Shown here piece after piece: positions 35,963-44,626 of a stretch of 64,000 bases of DNA (position 1 is the stretch's first letter; every line of letters starts with the position of its first letter). The notes beneath the pieces were generated by a model. It was not told where the DNA came from, searched no databases, and was given only the letters and a program-made list of their open reading frames with translations. The stretch is from JANSWP01 sp041941305 (lineage in GTDB: Bacteria; Bacteroidota; Bacteroidia; Chitinophagales; Saprospiraceae). Location of the stretch: contig JBGTQJ010000009.1 of assembly GCA_041941305.1 (NCBI GenBank), positions 62,001 through 126,000 of the forward strand. The letters are read 5' to 3'. A program made the translations under genes and the position numbers.

Positions 35963-37642
35963 ATGACTAGACTTTATTCCAAAAAAAATATACTTATCTG
36001 CTGTTTAATGTTGTCCTCCATTTCTCTTTTTTCTCAATTGACAGTCGGTACTCTACTAAATGAAGAAAGCAGCCTCCAGGGATACACCTTTTTCTCTCCT
36101 TTCAATAGTACCAAAGCATATTTAGTGGACAATTGTGGTCATTTGGTAAACGAATGGGCAAGAGGTACGAAACCGGGTTTGGCAGCCTATTTTTTGGAGA
36201 ATGGCTTAATGCTCCGAACCTACAAACCCTCGGTAGTAGGTCCCTTTACTTCTGCCAGTAATTCAGGAGGATTGGAATTGGTAGATTGGGACAACAACAC
36301 AGTCTGGTCTTATGAATTCAACACTTCAACCTGGCTTTCCCACCACGATGCAGTCTATATGCCCAATGGCAATATGCTGGTTTTGACCTGGGAGTTGGTG
36401 TATACAGATGAATTGATAGAACTTGGTAGGGATCCCAATGAAATTGCAGTGGAAGGGTATATGTGGTCTGAAAGAATTATTGAGGTACAACCTTTTGGCA
36501 CAAGTGATATGAACATTGTCTGGGAATGGCGTATAAAAGATCACTATATCCAGGATTTTGACCCTTCAAAACAGAATTATGGAGTTATAGCAGATCACCC
36601 TGAGTTATTCAATATAAATTTACCGGAATTGAATAGCAGTAATTCGAATTCCACTCGTGACTGGAATCACTTTAATGCCATTGATTACAACCCAGAATTG
36701 GACCAAATTTTGATTAGCGTTCGCAATTCTGATGAAATCTGGATCATTGATCATAGTACGACAACAGCGGAAGCTGCGTCCCATTCAGGTGGGAAATACG
36801 GAAAGGGGGGAGACCTCTTGTACCGTTGGGGCAATGCTTCGGCATATGAACGTGCTCCGGTGAGTGATCAAAAGTTATTTGGACAACATGGCGTTCATTG
36901 GATACGAGAGGGACAGGATGCGGGAAAGATTTTCATTTTTAATAACGGAAATGGCAGACCGGGACCCGATTATTCAACTGGGGAGATTTTAAGTCCTCCT
37001 CAAGATTCCACTGGAGGATACATACTTCCTTCGTCTGATCCATTTGGACCAGATGATGCTGAGATAATTTATGGTGATCAAGCCGGAGAAAGTTTTTACT
37101 CACCCTACTTATCGAATCCACAACGATTGGCAAATGGCAACTCATTGCTCAATTTTGGTTCACCAGGACGAATTATGGAAATTGATCCTCAAAGAAATGT
37201 GGTATGGGAATATGAGATCCCCTTGAACGGAGACTTCCCTTATAGCCAAGGGCAAAATCCAAATAACAATGCTACTTTCCGTGCATATAAATATCCTGCG
37301 GATTATCCTGGTTTTGAAGGACTTGACTTAACTGCTGGTTCAACGCTCCATTTAGATTCTGATCCTGCAGATTGCATGTTGTTTAGTGACGTGAATAAAA
37401 TAGACTCGTCTTTAGAAATAGTGTTTAATTATGGTTTGGGAATCTACTTTTTTGAAATATATAATCCAAATACCTTTGATTTGACTATTTCGGTTTTTGA
37501 TGTTTCTGGTAGAAAATCGTTTTCAAAAAGAACTCAATCTATTGAAGAAAAAATTGATATTCATTTCTTAAATCAAGGGATTTATTTTGTGCAGGTATTG
37601 GATGATATAGGAAGAACCAGCATTTGGAAAATACTCAGATAA
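35963..37642 (+). CDS. Arylsulfotransferase (ASST)-like protein, T9SS cargo
   Basis: From ATG 35963 the product is 559 residues with a signal peptide (about 1-24, ending SLFSQ). The main domain (~25-450) matches the aryl-sulfate sulfotransferase propeller: AYLVDNCGHLVNEW, SHHDAVYMPNGNML, DWNHFNAIDYNPELDQIL, EIWIIDHSTTT, FGQHGVHWI and GNSLLNFGSPGRIMEID. A short T9SS-like tail (~480-559) ends in TSIWKILR. The conserved His residues suggest possible sulfotransferase activity, but many relatives are untested. An upstream TTG (35939) could add eight residues and was not preferred. Confidence 0.82.
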   Translation: MTRLYSKKNILICCLMLSSISLFSQLTVGTLLNEESSLQGYTFFSPFNSTKAYLVDNCGHLVNEWARGTKPGLAAYFLENGLMLRTYKPSVVGPFTSASNSGGLELVDWDNNTVWSYEFNTSTWLSHHDAVYMPNGNMLVLTWELVYTDELIELGRDPNEIAVEGYMWSERIIEVQPFGTSDMNIVWEWRIKDHYIQDFDPSKQNYGVIADHPELFNINLPELNSSNSNSTRDWNHFNAIDYNPELDQILISVRNSDEIWIIDHSTTTAEAASHSGGKYGKGGDLLYRWGNASAYERAPVSDQKLFGQHGVHWIREGQDAGKIFIFNNGNGRPGPDYSTGEILSPPQDSTGGYILPSSDPFGPDDAEIIYGDQAGESFYSPYLSNPQRLANGNSLLNFGSPGRIMEIDPQRNVVWEYEIPLNGDFPYSQGQNPNNNATFRAYKYPADYPGFEGLDLTAGSTLHLDSDPADCMLFSDVNKIDSSLEIVFNYGLGIYFFEIYNPNTFDLTISVFDVSGRKSFSKRTQSIEEKIDIHFLNQGIYFVQVLDDIGRTSIWKILR

Positions 37643-37652
37643 AGCGCAAAAA

Positions 37653-37716
37653 GTAGCACGACTCAACAAAGCCGTAACAAATCATAAATCTTAACGGCTC
37701 TGGAAAGCCGTGCTAC
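37653..37716. repeat. GGCTCTGG-type hairpin, copy 1
   Basis: GTAGCACG (37653-37660) and CGTGCTAC (37709-37716) enclose inner AAGCCGT/ACGGCTCT pairing. The right half, ACGGCTCTGGAAAGCCGTGC, resembles the element at 57280-57359, and the left halves also align. It is probably a dispersed palindromic repeat. Confidence 0.6.
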
Positions 37717-37784
37717 ATATTTATTTCAGATATTTGCCACCCTGTTCGTACACCCATTATTCAAATTGAGGAACATTCTTTTTT

Positions 37785-39242
37785 ATGAAATCAATTATTT
37801 CTTTAATCGTTTTTTTGATTGTTTGTGTCATCATTAATTCACCAATAACAGCTCAGGAATCTGGTTATGAAATTTCAGTACGCATTGAGCAATATGATGG
37901 CGACACTGCTTTCCTTGCCTATCGAAGAGCAGATAAAGTCTATTCACGAGATACGACTGCACTAGAAAACGGGCAATTTGTGTTCAAAGGTGATGAAGTT
38001 CTACCTACAGGCGTTTATTTGGTATTAATGCCACCTGACAACAAGTTTTTTGAATTTATTGTAACACCAGATGAACAGCATTTTTCTGTGGAAACCAAAG
38101 CTCCTGACTTTTTTGATCATTTAACTTTTAAAAATGCACCTGATAACGATTTGCTAAATGAGTATCAGAATTACATGAATGAAAAAATTGCCCAAGCCAA
38201 TGCGATACAGGAGCAAATTGGAAATGCTCAGGATGAAAGCCTGAAAGCTAAATTTCAAGTACAACAAGAAAGATTAATGGCTTCTGTTAGGGATCATCAG
38301 AATGAAATCAGGACCAAAAAACCCAATTCATTTACTTCCAAATTAATTGGTGCATTTCAGGAACCAGAAGTACCTGAACCCCCTCTGTTGGAAGACGGTA
38401 CTCCAGACAGTAGATTTCAATTTCAATACTACAAAAGTCACTTTTTTGACTCTTTCGATTTTTCAGAACCTGGTTTTGTAAATACACCCTATCTGAAACA
38501 AAAAATAGATCAATATCTGGACAAACTGAATGCCCAAAGACCAGATAGCCTGAAAGTTGCAGTAGACTACATCCTCCAAAAGGCGCAAATGAATGAACAG
38601 GTTTTTCGTTTTACACTGCCACATATCTTAAATAAGTATTATCGTCCAAATATTGTTGGATTGGATGAGGTTTATGTTCACGTCGCAAATAAATATTATA
38701 AAACAGGAAGAGCGGATTGGGTAAGTGAAGATAATTTAAAGAAAATTTTGGATGATGCATACATGATAAACAATGTACTGATTGGAAATCCGGCTCCCCA
38801 GGTTAGTTGTCAGTTATACGATTATGATACAGAAAGCTGGACAGAAAATTTAATAAGCTTGTATGACATTCAATCAAAATATACCGTGGTATTTCTATGG
38901 AAACCCGGATGTCCAGCGTGTAAAAAAATGACCGAGGAATTGAAAGCATTTTATGAAGAATGGAAAGAAAAAGGAGTGGAAGTCTATGCAATTAGTTCTG
39001 CGGCGATGAAAGATTTGGAAAAAGCCAAAAATGACATCATTGAAAAAGATGTTTCCTGGATAACCGTGGCAGATCCCAAATTGAAAGCCCGCGCCTTAGT
39101 TAAATTTTATGGCACTTCCCTTCCTAAATTGTATTTGTTGGACAAAGACAAGAAAATTCTGGCAAGTAGGGTAGGAGCTTCCCAATTGGAGGAGATAATC
39201 TCTAAGAATGAGGAAGAGCAGGATATGAATGGGTCAAAATAA
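37785..39242 (+). CDS. DUF4369/thioredoxin-fold periplasmic protein
   Basis: The 485-residue product has a signal peptide (about 1-24) and a DUF4369-like beta domain (~28-115, DGDTAFLAYRRADKVYSRDTT). A helical middle (~120-310) includes a DUF5106-like part, and a C-terminal thioredoxin/TlpA domain (~335-470) has the redox motif CPAC in FLWKPGCPACKKM. A cis-Pro-type loop is seen in GTSLPKLYLL. It is predicted to be a periplasmic thiol-disulfide oxidoreductase. It is followed by a strong terminator. Confidence 0.87.
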   Translation: MKSIISLIVFLIVCVIINSPITAQESGYEISVRIEQYDGDTAFLAYRRADKVYSRDTTALENGQFVFKGDEVLPTGVYLVLMPPDNKFFEFIVTPDEQHFSVETKAPDFFDHLTFKNAPDNDLLNEYQNYMNEKIAQANAIQEQIGNAQDESLKAKFQVQQERLMASVRDHQNEIRTKKPNSFTSKLIGAFQEPEVPEPPLLEDGTPDSRFQFQYYKSHFFDSFDFSEPGFVNTPYLKQKIDQYLDKLNAQRPDSLKVAVDYILQKAQMNEQVFRFTLPHILNKYYRPNIVGLDEVYVHVANKYYKTGRADWVSEDNLKKILDDAYMINNVLIGNPAPQVSCQLYDYDTESWTENLISLYDIQSKYTVVFLWKPGCPACKKMTEELKAFYEEWKEKGVEVYAISSAAMKDLEKAKNDIIEKDVSWITVADPKLKARALVKFYGTSLPKLYLLDKDKKILASRVGASQLEEIISKNEEEQDMNGSK

Positions 39243-39245
39243 AAT

Positions 39246-39295
39246 GATAATAAAAATGCTCATTCTGTAACTTCAGAATGAGCATTTTTATTATC
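39246..39295. terminator. Bidirectional intrinsic terminator
   Basis: A perfect 22-bp stem (39246-39267 with 39274-39295) has a 6-nt loop and A/T runs on both sides. It separates the thioredoxin-fold gene from the convergent UnbV gene. Confidence 0.88.
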
Positions 39296-39309
39296 TATAT
39301 AAATTAATT

Positions 39310-42300
39310 TTACTGCAAACTGGAAAGCTGTTGTCCACTCCCTCCTGTCCACTGTATGATCTTCAAGTCATCATTATTATTGCCAACCAAAATAATTTCG
39401 CTTCCAGTATTTCCCTGCTTGATTGGATGAATGTCTTTCACATCTCCTGAAAGATCAAGTCCACTCTCAGTGGCAGTGGCTGCCTTGAACGCTCCATTTC
39501 CAAGGCCTTTTAAGAACAATCCTTTTCCAGAATCTGCCCGACCTGTTTCAACCTCTGAAACAAACAAGTTTCCAGCTACCAATGCATCCAATTTGCCATC
39601 TTTATCAAAATCTCTGAGAATAATGCCATTGATTGGGGCAATTTGAGCCTGGTTAGGCAATGCGAGGAAATCGTAATTGCCATTTCCCTTATTGAGCATC
39701 ACGGAGGATTTGAATTCGGTAACTTCGTAGTGAATCGCAGATTCCAAACCATCTCCATAAACTTCAAAAATTGAAGCTTGCCCATAGTCTGCATAAGTTG
39801 GGAACTTTTCGGCAATAGAAGGAACTTGCTCAGAGGAACATTGACGTCCTCTTACTGGATATAAGACATCATTTTCAAGGAAATATCCTAATGCTATATC
39901 GAATGTACCACTTTCATCAAAATCTGAAGCATATACATGAAATGGCTTTTCGGGACTTGCCGCATATTTGTAATTCAATCCCAAATTGCCAAGGACAAAA
40001 TCCAGGTCGCCGTCATTGTCTAAGTCTCCTTGTGCAATCCGATTCCACCATCCACCAGTACCTTCCAATCCGAATTGAGCTGTCGCATTTTCAAACTTTC
40101 CAGCTGTTTGCTTGAAGACTGTCACTGGCATCCATTCACCTACAATAACCAAATCTGGAGTCCCATCTCCATCAAAATCAGTCCAGGCTGCATCCGTTAC
40201 CATACCGAGACCTTCCAATCCTGGTGCGCGAGAAGTGGTTGCATCTATAAATTTTCCATTATTGTTTTCCAGGAGCATACTATTGGCAGGGGAAGGGTAT
40301 TTGCCAGGAACCTGACGCCCTCCAACAAATAAATCCATATCTCCATCCCCATCAAAGTCAAAAGGTTTGACGCAAGAACTACTGTTCGTTGCCACGGGGA
40401 TGGCATTTTTTACTTTTCTCAAATACCCCTGATCTTTCCCTACATTGATATACAATCTATCCTGTAGCATTTCACTGTCCTCTTTAAACTCATTACCGCC
40501 ACTGGCTACATATAAATCCACAAAGCCATCATTGTTCACATCTACAAATGCTGCTCCCATGTCCTCATGATTCTTGTCAGCATTGAATGACTCAATTTCC
40601 TGCTTCTCAAATTTTCCTACGGCTGTTTGCAAAAACAAAGCCCCGGCTTGCCCATTTCCTCCGCCAGCATAAAAGTCTTCTAAACCATTTCTGTCAATAT
40701 CTGCTGAGGTGAAAAATGGACCAAATTGAGACATCTTATGAGGTAGTAATACCTGTCTCTGGAAATCATCGAAAATGGTTTCCTCATGTGAATGATCAAT
40801 GCCTGTGGATTCTGTTACCTCTGCGAATAAAGATGCATTGTTATTGGTTGAATTGCCTTCAGGGACTGCCTCAGCATGTTTTAGGGTCAATACCTGATTG
40901 GCAGCAATATCATTTAGCGTTTGCACCTTACCATCAGGCCACCAGATGTTTAAATTTTTTACTTTTGATTCTTGCCCCAAACCAAAGTGAATGGTTCCTT
41001 CCACAGAAGATTGGTACCCACGTACATAGGCAAATTCCTGAAACTGCATGCCATCCTTTGTTTCAATGGTCACTTTTGTACCTACTGGGAAAACAGTGTT
41101 GGGATGATCAAGCTTAACCCTTAAAAAGTTATTACCGCCTCGTTCTCTAACCTGGTTTTGGTAAATAGAAGCAGGATCGTCGGTATTATTTACGACTAAA
41201 TCCAAATCACCATCATTATCCAAATCTGCATATATAGCCCCTGAGGAAAAGCCCAGAAAATCAACGCCAAATTCTGCCCCCATTTCAGTGAATGTTAAAT
41301 CACGATTATTGCGGAAGAAATTATTTTTTCGCTTGGTACTGGGGGCAGTTCTACCATATTCTAACATAACTTCACTTTTTGGCTTACCTACTTTATCCGC
41401 TTCTTCAAATGCCTTCAGGTAAACCTTGTGGTGATCCTTATCTGTATAATTTCTGTAATATCCATTGCTCACATAAAAGTCCTTCCATCCATCATTGTCA
41501 AAATCTGCGAGAAGGGAAGCCCAACTCCAATTCGTTCTTTCAATGCCAGCCATTTGTCCTATTTCACTGAATTGCCCCTTTCCACTTCCCAGGTGCATCA
41601 TATTTCGCATGTATTGATAGTTGTAACCATTGTCCACAAAAATCCAGAATCGTTCTGGGTTCATGCTGTTCATTTTGGTTTTTTCATCAAAATTGGAAAT
41701 TGCCAGCATTTCTACCACTGCCAAATCTAATAAACCGTCATTATTAATATCGGCTGCATCTACCCCCATACTGGAGTGTGACATGTGTTTCAAATATTCT
41801 TCAGAAACTTCACTAAAGGTGCCATCCTGATTGTTCAAATAATATCTATCGGGTTCTGTATGGTCAATACTCAAAAACAAATCTTGCCAACCATCCTGAT
41901 TCAAGTCTGCACTTACAACTCCCAGAGTCCAGCCATAACTCAAAACTCCAGCCTCCTTTGTAACTTCCGTAAACCTACCTCCATCATTTCGGTACAACCG
42001 GTCACTCCATTCCAATTTTGGAGCCTTCCACTTTTTGATGTGATCAGCATAGGAAGTTTTGGTTCTATCCAATGGATGATTGCCTACAAACAAATCTGGA
42101 TCACCATCTTTGTCATAATCAAAAAACGTCGCAGTAATACTGTAGTCAGGTTTTACTAAACCAAAATCTTGGGTTTTATCTGAAAAGGTTAAATCACCAT
42201 TGTTGATAAATAATTTATTGACTCTTTTTTCGGGTTCATCATAATAGGCACGGCAGACATACATATCCATAAAGCCGTCTCCATTCACATCTGACATAGT

Positions 42301-42711
42301 TACACCAGTACTCCAGCTATCTTGGCATGCTACACCTGCTCGCTCCGTGATATCTTCAAACTCAAAATTGCCTTTATTAAGGTATAATTTATTATCTACC
42401 TGGTTTCCGGTAAAATACAAATCAACCAGTCCATCATTATTGATATCACCAGCGCCTAAACCTCCACCATTGAAAATATTGATGTAAAGCATTGGACTTT
42501 TCAAACTGTTGATTTCCATTTGATTGTTAAAAGTCACTCCAGTTTGAGAACTCTCCAATTCTTTAAAAAGTGGATTACTCGCATCAAAACTTATTTGGGA
42601 TGTTTGAGTAGTCGTACCAGTATCGTTTGATGAATTGTCTGAAGATGTGTCATCACAAGATGTGAGATAGAAAAATACACAGAAAAGTAATAGACAAAAT
42701 TGGCTGTTCAT
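39310..42711 (-). CDS. CRTAC1-like FG-GAP/VCBS repeat lipoprotein with ASPIC/UnbV domain
   Basis: The 1133-residue product has a lipobox (FFYLTSC, Cys19). Many FG-GAP/VCBS calcium-binding repeats of the form DINNDGLVDLYFTGN, DVNGDGFMDMYVCRA, DYDKDGDPDLFVGNH and DFDGDGDMDLFVGGR form one or two seven-bladed propellers. An ASPIC/UnbV domain (~545-625, GYQSSVEGTIHFGLGQ ... WWPDGKVQTL) sits between them. The family is surface-exposed in Bacteroidota; some members sit beside SusC/D genes, but none is present here. Its partner is unknown. Confidence 0.92.
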   Translation of the reverse strand: MNSQFCLLLFCVFFYLTSCDDTSSDNSSNDTGTTTQTSQISFDASNPLFKELESSQTGVTFNNQMEINSLKSPMLYINIFNGGGLGAGDINNDGLVDLYFTGNQVDNKLYLNKGNFEFEDITERAGVACQDSWSTGVTMSDVNGDGFMDMYVCRAYYDEPEKRVNKLFINNGDLTFSDKTQDFGLVKPDYSITATFFDYDKDGDPDLFVGNHPLDRTKTSYADHIKKWKAPKLEWSDRLYRNDGGRFTEVTKEAGVLSYGWTLGVVSADLNQDGWQDLFLSIDHTEPDRYYLNNQDGTFSEVSEEYLKHMSHSSMGVDAADINNDGLLDLAVVEMLAISNFDEKTKMNSMNPERFWIFVDNGYNYQYMRNMMHLGSGKGQFSEIGQMAGIERTNWSWASLLADFDNDGWKDFYVSNGYYRNYTDKDHHKVYLKAFEEADKVGKPKSEVMLEYGRTAPSTKRKNNFFRNNRDLTFTEMGAEFGVDFLGFSSGAIYADLDNDGDLDLVVNNTDDPASIYQNQVRERGGNNFLRVKLDHPNTVFPVGTKVTIETKDGMQFQEFAYVRGYQSSVEGTIHFGLGQESKVKNLNIWWPDGKVQTLNDIAANQVLTLKHAEAVPEGNSTNNNASLFAEVTESTGIDHSHEETIFDDFQRQVLLPHKMSQFGPFFTSADIDRNGLEDFYAGGGNGQAGALFLQTAVGKFEKQEIESFNADKNHEDMGAAFVDVNNDGFVDLYVASGGNEFKEDSEMLQDRLYINVGKDQGYLRKVKNAIPVATNSSSCVKPFDFDGDGDMDLFVGGRQVPGKYPSPANSMLLENNNGKFIDATTSRAPGLEGLGMVTDAAWTDFDGDGTPDLVIVGEWMPVTVFKQTAGKFENATAQFGLEGTGGWWNRIAQGDLDNDGDLDFVLGNLGLNYKYAASPEKPFHVYASDFDESGTFDIALGYFLENDVLYPVRGRQCSSEQVPSIAEKFPTYADYGQASIFEVYGDGLESAIHYEVTEFKSSVMLNKGNGNYDFLALPNQAQIAPINGIILRDFDKDGKLDALVAGNLFVSEVETGRADSGKGLFLKGLGNGAFKAATATESGLDLSGDVKDIHPIKQGNTGSEIILVGNNNDDLKIIQWTGGSGQQLSSLQ

Positions 42712-42752
42712 GTGGATTTCGGTTTAAATTTTAAATACAGTTCACTCAGTTA

Positions 42753-43103
42753 TTAGGTTGAAGTGCACAAAATTACAAAAAAGGAATTTTTTAATACGAA
42801 TAATATCAAGTATGATTCCAGAAAATTGGAATGAAGGCGAGAAAATGAAAAAATAATCAGGGAATAATGAAGATTGAGTCCCATTCGATGAGCCTTATTT
42901 TCAGTATAATAATTTCGATAGGAAATCAGATAAGTGCCAGCGGCACCTCCTCTTTCATTGAAGCTCAAAAAATTATTGATGAAATTAGTGACATTCACAC
43001 CTAATTCGTGAGCACTTTTGGGTTTTGCATTGAATTTGGTGTCTTGTGCAGAAAGGAAACTTGTGGAAAAAATAAAGACTAGCGCAATTAATTGTGTTTT
43101 CAT
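42753..43103 (-). pseudogene. Truncated outer-membrane protein gene
   Basis: From ATG 43103 the frame has a good signal peptide (MKTQLIALVFIFSTSFLSAQ). About 60 residues follow that look like the start of a Bacteroidota barrel protein (HELGVNVTNFINNFLSFNERGG...YRNYYTENKAHRMGLNLHYSL). After residue ~82 the translation becomes a hydrophobic, Phe/Leu/Ser-rich string without barrel pattern, and it runs through the UnbV gene's promoter. Relatives are usually over 200 residues. It is best read as a 3'-truncated remnant, although a short functional peptide cannot be excluded. Confidence 0.55.
42768..42775 (-). promoter_or_regulatory. Promoter -7 box for the UnbV gene
   Basis: TAATTTTG on the minus strand (42775-42768) matches TAnnTTTG. 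A weak TTCG at 42800-42797 (21-bp spacer) may be the -33 part. It gives a leader of about 50 nt. It lies inside the decayed end of the upstream truncated gene. Confidence 0.35.
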
Positions 43104-43167
43104 AATAGAGTAAAACAGTGTTTTTGATAAAATAGCTTGGGTAACGAAGTGCCCAAACCACAAATAT

Positions 43168-43195
43168 AAAAAAGCTGGAAGGTTGCCCTCCCAGC
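43168..43195 (-). terminator. Intrinsic terminator (minus strand)
   Basis: On the minus strand GCTGGGAGG pairs with CCTTCCAGC (one mismatch, 4-nt loop) and T6 follows. It lies 67 bp after the stop of the basic-repeat protein gene. Confidence 0.7.
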
Positions 43196-43262
43196 CAGAA
43201 CGAATTATTTTGAATTACGTTTGGGTATTAAATGAAGTTTATCCGACATTTAATGGTTAATG

Positions 43263-44303
43263 TTAATTTTTTCGTCTTTTCGTGACTGTGGTTTTTTTCT
43301 TACCAGCTACTGCTCCTCCACGGCTTTTTTTAGCACCTGCCGTTGTTGTATGCCTTTTAGTAACTGAGCCTCTTTTACCTGCGGCTCTTTTGGTTGTCGT
43401 CGTTTTTTTGCCTGCAACCACATTGCCATTTTTGCCCTTGACACCCACCTTCGTGGTCGAACGCTTACCGGAAACCTGACCATTTTTCCCCTTTGCTACT
43501 CCGGTGGTGGTTTTTGCAACTCCTACTTTCCCGTTTTTTCCCTTGACGGCAACTCGAGTTGTAGTGCGGGTGTGAACGACTTTCGAAGTTTTCCTTTTTG
43601 GCGTGTATACCCGATGAGCTTTTACAACTCTATGAGTACTTACAACTCTGAATCTTGGACGGAAAACCAAAGTAGTGTTATAAAAAGATCTCCAGGGACG
43701 AGGTCTCCAAGGTCTCCACCAACCCGGATAGTATCCCCAGTACCAAGGCGATCTCCACACTCTGTAACCAGGAGCATAAATGAAACGGACACATGGCCAA
43801 TGCCAAACGATGACGACTCTTTTTACAGTAGCCATATTTACGGAGGGACCTCCTTTTCCGCCATTAGCAGCTTCTTCAAAAGGTTCTACTATCTTTTGCT
43901 CTCCATAGATGGTTTCGTCTCCAATTATTTGAAGTATGGCACTTTCTTTACCCGTCTTTTCAATTTCAATTACAGCAATATCCTGGGATTCGGTTTTACT
44001 GACAGGAACTTGCAACACTATCGCATGTACATCACCTTCCATATTGTCTACAACACGGATGTAATCGATATCTCCGTCTTCGTTCAGATCTAAATTGTTT
44101 ACATTATTATCTTCTGTATTCAATAATTTTTCAAAGTCCTCAGGGGATTTGGCTTTTTCAAATAAATCGAGGGCACCCTCTAAACTAAAGTGATCTCCCG
44201 GGTAACCTGTTTCGGTAGCTGAATTGTCTTGTGCTTGCAGCGAAAAGCAAATAAGGATTGCAAAAACAAAACTTGTGAAACTGATTGCATGATTGTTTTT
44301 CAT
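43263..44303 (-). CDS. Secreted protein with a basic KGKNG repeat tail
   Basis: The 346-residue product has a signal peptide (about 1-24, SLQAQ). An acidic domain (~30-150) contains a calcium-loop-like DLNEDGDIDYIRVVDN and the phrase AIVLQVPVSKTESQDIAVIEIEK-like strands. A Trp/Arg/Pro-rich segment follows (WRSPWYWGYYPGWWRPWRP, about 180-200). The tail (~215-346) is very rich in Lys, Arg, Thr and Gly, with repeated VAVKGKNGKVGVAKTTT and VGVKGKNGNV units, ending TTVTKRRKN. The acidic head is shared with other Bacteroidota proteins of unknown function. The tail could bind polyanions such as DNA or LPS. Confidence 0.78.
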   Translation of the reverse strand: MKNNHAISFTSFVFAILICFSLQAQDNSATETGYPGDHFSLEGALDLFEKAKSPEDFEKLLNTEDNNVNNLDLNEDGDIDYIRVVDNMEGDVHAIVLQVPVSKTESQDIAVIEIEKTGKESAILQIIGDETIYGEQKIVEPFEEAANGGKGGPSVNMATVKRVVIVWHWPCVRFIYAPGYRVWRSPWYWGYYPGWWRPWRPRPWRSFYNTTLVFRPRFRVVSTHRVVKAHRVYTPKRKTSKVVHTRTTTRVAVKGKNGKVGVAKTTTGVAKGKNGQVSGKRSTTKVGVKGKNGNVVAGKKTTTTKRAAGKRGSVTKRHTTTAGAKKSRGGAVAGKKKTTVTKRRKN

Positions 44304-44626
44304 AGAAATTTGATTTTATTTTTTATGAAGAATTGGTGACTTGGACGGACTGTAGGTGAGAAGGTTTAATCCAAAGATAATTTTTTTTGGTTTAATTCCC
44401 TTTTTTCGATTAGATTCTTACAACCAGAGAATGGACTTATCATCAGCCCTGCCTGCCACCAGGGGGATCTGTGGCAATGCATTATTAATTAAATTAACAA
44501 TGCCATTTTCTTTGAATCAAAGATTGACATATATACAGAACCACAGAGATACCTTGGCACAGTTCGTTAAAATTTTTTCCATACTCTTAAATCTTCTATT
44601 TTTACCCTACTGAACCAAAAGAAATC
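44304..44626. other. Intergenic region between divergent genes
   Basis: It contains a minus-strand promoter-like box TATCTTTG (44379-44372) for the basic-repeat protein gene, about 60 nt from its start; no good -33 partner is seen. Around 44535-44565 the string AACCACAGAGATACC resembles a dispersed CCACAGAG repeat common in other genomes. An apparent ORF here (44356-44613) has no support. Confidence 0.4.

Noticed and set aside
43572..44093. A 173-codon plus-strand frame opposite the basic-repeat protein gene
   Set aside because: It is rich in Ser/Arg/Pro as expected for the antisense of a Lys/Thr/Arg-rich and acidic gene, with no start signal or domain.
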